Assembly: GCA_028872975.1 (NCBI GenBank)
Contig: JAGWNV010000101.1
Coordinates: 1-8,325, forward strand
DNA: 8,325 nt
DNA from: Acidobacteriota bacterium
GTDB lineage: Bacteria > Actinomycetota > Acidimicrobiia > Acidimicrobiales > UBA8190
Direction of reading: 5' to 3'
Shown: one piece after another, positions 6,036 to 8,325 of the stretch
Layout: every line of letters begins with the position of its first letter
How positions within the stretch are numbered: position 1 is the stretch's first letter
Notes under the pieces: model-generated
What the model saw: the letters and a program-made list of their open reading frames with translations, nothing else
Told to the model about the DNA's origin: nothing
Databases searched by the model: none
Position numbers and translations under genes: made by a program

Positions 6036-7691
6036 TCAGGCTTTCACCCAGTCGCGGATCTTTCGCTCCAGCACGGGCATGGGGAGCGAGCCGCTGTCGA
6101 GGACGGCGGCGTGGAACGACGGGAGGGAGAAGCCGGGACCGAGGCCCTGGATCGCCTCCCGGCGCAGCCGGAGCACCTCGCGCTTGCCCATGAGATAGGA
6201 GAGCGCCTGGCCGGGCACGACCACGTACCGGTCGATCTCGTTGGCCAGGAACGGCTCGGGGAGCGGGACGTGGGCGACGAAGAACGACAGGGCCTCGTCG
6301 CGGCTCCACCCGAGGGCGTGCAGCCCCGTGTCGACGACGAGGCGGCCGGCGCGCATGAGCGAGGCGGCCACGGCGCCGAGCAGGCTGCGCTCGTCGGTGT
6401 ACAGGCCGGCCTCCTCGGCCAGCTGCTCGGCGTAGAGCCCCCAGCCTTCGGAGAACACCGGCAGGCTCCGCTGGCGCTGGAGGGCGGGGAGGTCCTCGAG
6501 CATCTGGATGCGCGACAGCTGGAGGTGGTGGCCGGGGACGCCCTCGTGGAAGGCCACTCCCTCGAGGTCCCAGCCCGTCCCCGCCGTCGGTCGCTCCATG
6601 TTGAACCAGAAGGTGCCCGGCCTGCTGCCGTCGAGGCGCGGCGGGGTGTAGTGCGGGGCCATCCCGCTGGCGCCCACCACCCCCGGCATGGGGGTCACCG
6701 CGCACGGGGGCGGGAGGGGCGCGGGGAAGATCTCGCCGGCCCTGGCCTCGGCCCGGCGGATGGCGGCCGTGGCCGCCTCGATGGCCTCGGCCGCCGTGCG
6801 CGTCCCGGCCGACTCCCGGAGCGCGTGGTGGACCTCGGCCAACGAGCCAAGCCCGATCTCGCCGCCGAGGGCCAGCGCCCGCGCCTCGAGCACCTCGATC
6901 TCGTCCAGGCCGATCCGGTGGATGTCCTCGGGGCCCACCGCCAGCGTCGTGGAAGACCGCACCCGACCGGCGTAGTCGGCGGCACCACCGGGCAGGTGGA
7001 CGAGGCCGGCGGCGGCGGCGGGCCTGGACCGGGGGAGCAGCTCCTGCAGCACCTCGCGCCAGCGGGCCAGCGCCGGCTTCACCACCTCCGCCGCCGCCTG
7101 CTGGCGCGCCTCGAGCCACGCCGGTGCGCCGGCCCAGCCCTCGGGCGGGGTGGGGCCGAGGAGCGCCTCGGGTGCCGCCGGCCCGAGCACCTCCTCCACC
7201 CAGGAGACGGCCTGGTCCACGAGGGGGGCCACCGGGAGCCGGCCTTTGGCGGCCCCGGCCTGCAGGCGGGCCGACAGCTGGTCGATCCAGCCGCCGCTGC
7301 GCCGGAGCCGCTCGAGGTAGGCGGCGGCCGCCTCGCCGTCGGGGAGCACGGTGCGCGCCGCGGTGGCGAGCAGCACGGCGGGACCGCTGAAGGGCATGGC
7401 CGTGACGGTGTGCTCCACGAGCCGGGCGTCGAGCTCGCGCAATTCCTGCTCCATCGACTCGACAAGGCAACCGAGGGTTACGGCGTCAGGGCCGCCTACG
7501 CCTTCTTGCTCGAGCCGGCGGGCGACGGCGAGGGTCGTCTCGAGCTCGGCCCGCCAGGTGTCCTCACCGGCCTCGCTGTCGTCCGGCACGCGGTCGTCGA
7601 AGCCGGGGATGCCGTAATTCGTCGCGGCGAAGGGATTCGTGGCCAGCCACCGCTCGTGGAAGGTGTCGGCAAGCTCTCGCACGGTCGCCAT
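6036..7691 (-). CDS. DUF885-family metallopeptidase-like protein
   Basis: A 551-residue protein of the DUF885 family, a group with an HExxH-like zinc-binding signature that is thought to be peptidase-related. The key motif is FHEGVPGHHLQ at 381-391, with His382, Glu383, His388 and His389. FSEGWGLYAE (413-422) supplies Glu415, a likely further metal ligand or catalytic residue. A conserved C-terminal block includes ANEIDRYVVVPGQALSYLMG (483-502) and SGSLP near 533-537. The N-terminal half is mostly helical and Ala/Glu/Leu-rich. No signal peptide or lipobox is present, so this member should be cytoplasmic, whereas many relatives are lipoproteins. The substrate is unknown; peptide turnover is the natural guess. 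Start: ATG at 7689-7691 with AAGGA (7699-7703) 7 nt upstream. It lies 51 nt after the Rpf-like gene on the same strand. Length is typical for the family and no frameshift is seen. Confidence 0.92.
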   Translation of the reverse strand: MATVRELADTFHERWLATNPFAATNYGIPGFDDRVPDDSEAGEDTWRAELETTLAVARRLEQEGVGGPDAVTLGCLVESMEQELRELDARLVEHTVTAMPFSGPAVLLATAARTVLPDGEAAAAYLERLRRSGGWIDQLSARLQAGAAKGRLPVAPLVDQAVSWVEEVLGPAAPEALLGPTPPEGWAGAPAWLEARQQAAAEVVKPALARWREVLQELLPRSRPAAAAGLVHLPGGAADYAGRVRSSTTLAVGPEDIHRIGLDEIEVLEARALALGGEIGLGSLAEVHHALRESAGTRTAAEAIEAATAAIRRAEARAGEIFPAPLPPPCAVTPMPGVVGASGMAPHYTPPRLDGSRPGTFWFNMERPTAGTGWDLEGVAFHEGVPGHHLQLSRIQMLEDLPALQRQRSLPVFSEGWGLYAEQLAEEAGLYTDERSLLGAVAASLMRAGRLVVDTGLHALGWSRDEALSFFVAHVPLPEPFLANEIDRYVVVPGQALSYLMGKREVLRLRREAIQGLGPGFSLPSFHAAVLDSGSLPMPVLERKIRDWVKA

Positions 7692-7713
7692 GGCTGCATC
7701 CTTGCGCCGGGGG

Positions 7714-7736
7714 CGGGCCGGTGCCAGCGCGGCCCG
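7714..7736 (-). terminator. GC hairpin after the Rpf-like gene
   Basis: CGGGCCG (7714-7720) and CGGCCCG (7730-7736) make a 7-bp all-GC stem with a 9-nt loop. It starts 6 nt after the stop of the Rpf-like gene and ends 22 nt before the DUF885 start. No U-tract follows. It is a candidate terminator or a partial attenuator that could set the expression of the DUF885 gene apart from the secreted protein upstream. Confidence 0.4.
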
Positions 7737-7742
7737 ACGCGC

Positions 7743-8252
7743 CTACCAACCCCCGGTGCACCCGTGCTGATCGGGCGGGTAGGCGTCGATCCGCATGGCC
7801 ACGACGATCTGCTCGTCGGGTGTCGCCGCCCACTCGTTGCCGAAGGCCGACTGGCCGCCGTAGGCGTACCAGTTGGCCTCGGAGATCCCGAGGCCCCCGG
7901 AGTAGACGGTGCCCTGGATGTGCCAGTTGCCGGCTTCCTCGCAGGCGTTCACCCTGTACCAGGCGGCGCGCTCGGTGGGCGTCACGGGATCGGCCCACCC
8001 TGGGCCCGTGGTCGTCGTGGTGGTGCCGGCCGGCGCCGAGGTGGCGGTCGTCGTGGGTTGCGTGGTGGGCACCAGGGTTGCGGCGCGGTCGAGCGCGGGC
8101 AGGTTCGCCAGGCTCCTCGCCCCCGTGGGGCGGACGGCAAGGTGGCGCGGCGCCGCCTGCGGGGGCGCCTGGGCGACGTTGCCCAGCCAGGCGCCGGCGA
8201 AGACGGGGGCCACGAAGGGCAGCCGTCGCCAGACAGGGCGCGAGAGGTTCAA
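7743..8252 (-). CDS. Secreted Rpf-like transglycosylase-domain protein
   Basis: A 169-residue protein with three parts. First is an export signal: Arg-rich MNLSRPVWRR, then a hydrophobic stretch to about residue 29, with possible cleavage after AQA. Second is a Thr/Pro/Ala linker (about 57-88) containing TTTTTT. Third is a compact C-terminal domain from AWYRVNACEEAGNWHIQG to DQHGCTGGW. The CEEAGNW segment and GLGISEANWYAYGG match the resuscitation-promoting-factor/lysozyme-like fold. Glu105, next to Cys104, is at the position of the Rpf catalytic Glu, and Cys104/Cys165 could pair. By family it would cleave peptidoglycan outside the membrane and aid growth or division; this is inference. The start is TTG at 8250-8252. 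An in-frame stop (TAG) lies 16 codons further upstream and no ATG or GTG lies between, but no Shine-Dalgarno is visible. A rare ATT codon 5 codons upstream is an unlikely alternative. Confidence 0.82.
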   Translation of the reverse strand: MNLSRPVWRRLPFVAPVFAGAWLGNVAQAPPQAAPRHLAVRPTGARSLANLPALDRAATLVPTTQPTTTATSAPAGTTTTTTGPGWADPVTPTERAAWYRVNACEEAGNWHIQGTVYSGGLGISEANWYAYGGQSAFGNEWAATPDEQIVVAMRIDAYPPDQHGCTGGW

Positions 8253-8264
8253 GGGGTTCGCGGC

Positions 8265-8309
8265 AATAGGGGCTGCCCTACCCCCGGTCCCGGGGCCCTA
8301 TTCGGGCCC
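8265..8309. repeat. Nested inverted repeats upstream of the Rpf-like gene
   Basis: Several overlapping symmetries lie within 45 bp. AATAGGG (8265-8271) pairs with CCCTATT (8296-8302). CCCCGG (8282-8287) pairs with CCGGGG (8290-8295). TAGGG (8267-8271) pairs with CCCTA (8276-8280). GGGCCC recurs at 8293-8298 and 8304-8309 around TATTC. They occupy the region 13-57 nt upstream of the TTG start, so they could be operator half-sites or mutually exclusive RNA stems in the leader. No promoter hexamers are convincing here, and the window ends 16 bp further on. Confidence 0.4.
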
Positions 8310-8325
8310 GCCCTGCCTGGGAATC

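Noticed and set aside
5959..7470. A 503-codon open frame on the minus strand inside the DUF885 gene.
   Set aside because: It is a shifted frame of the same strand with a composition of Arg/Gly/Pro/Ala repeats and no recognisable motif. The DUF885 frame carries all conserved motifs.
3294..8252. The five-gene minus-strand run as a dedicated functional system.
   Set aside because: The proteins belong to unrelated, widely distributed families, the 162-nt gap with a hairpin splits the run, and no shared pathway is visible. A conserved-synteny survey would be needed to argue otherwise.
8253..8325. Possible c-di-AMP riboswitch leader for the Rpf-like gene.
   Set aside because: Only 73 bp of upstream sequence is available and I cannot match the conserved segments of that riboswitch. 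The inverted repeats were reported without a class.

Overview
This window reads as ordinary chromosome of a very GC-rich actinobacterium. The most likely source is an uncultured member of the Acidimicrobiia. That placement is an inference from three things: extreme G/C at third codon positions, the form of the short Rpf-like lysozyme-fold domain (YSGGLGISEANWYAYGG), and the threonine-rich linkers behind the signal peptides of both secreted proteins. I see no tRNA or rRNA gene, insertion sequence, CRISPR array, attachment site or phage gene.

Layout, left to right. (a) 1-1161, minus strand: an Fpg/Nei-type DNA glycosylase, followed 14 nt later by the first 94 codons of an acyl-CoA synthetase that runs off the left edge. 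(b) 1231-2796, plus strand: a secreted serine hydrolase of the tripeptidyl-aminopeptidase-like family, divergent from the glycosylase across only 69 bp. (c) 2797-2836: a short convergent gap with a small GC hairpin. (d) 2837-8252, minus strand: a run of five genes transcribed right to left. In transcription order they are a secreted Rpf-like transglycosylase, a cytoplasmic DUF885 HExxH-type metallopeptidase-like protein, a nitroreductase-family flavoprotein, an MFS transporter with a large outer loop before its last helix, and D-aminoacyl-tRNA deacylase (dtd). The gaps in that run are 51, 42, 162 and 19 nt, so MFS-dtd is the most convincing co-transcribed pair. The 162-nt gap with its strong hairpin probably separates it from the nitroreductase side.

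Functionally this is a mix of housekeeping and envelope or peptide metabolism. It holds base-excision repair, D-amino-acid quality control in translation, two peptidase-like enzymes (one exported, one cytoplasmic), a cell-wall muralytic domain, a redox flavoenzyme, a transporter of unknown substrate and a lipid or aromatic acid activating enzyme. I do not see a dedicated multi-gene system and do not claim a new one.

The most notable observations are these. The glycosylase appears to start at a CTG codon, fixed by its catalytic N-terminal proline and by a good Shine-Dalgarno sequence. It carries Lys where classical Fpg zinc fingers have Arg. The MFS protein has a roughly 95-residue extracytoplasmic loop. 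The nitroreductase start is ambiguous, with an 8-bp direct repeat inside its N-terminal extension. Nested inverted repeats lie just upstream of the Rpf-like gene.
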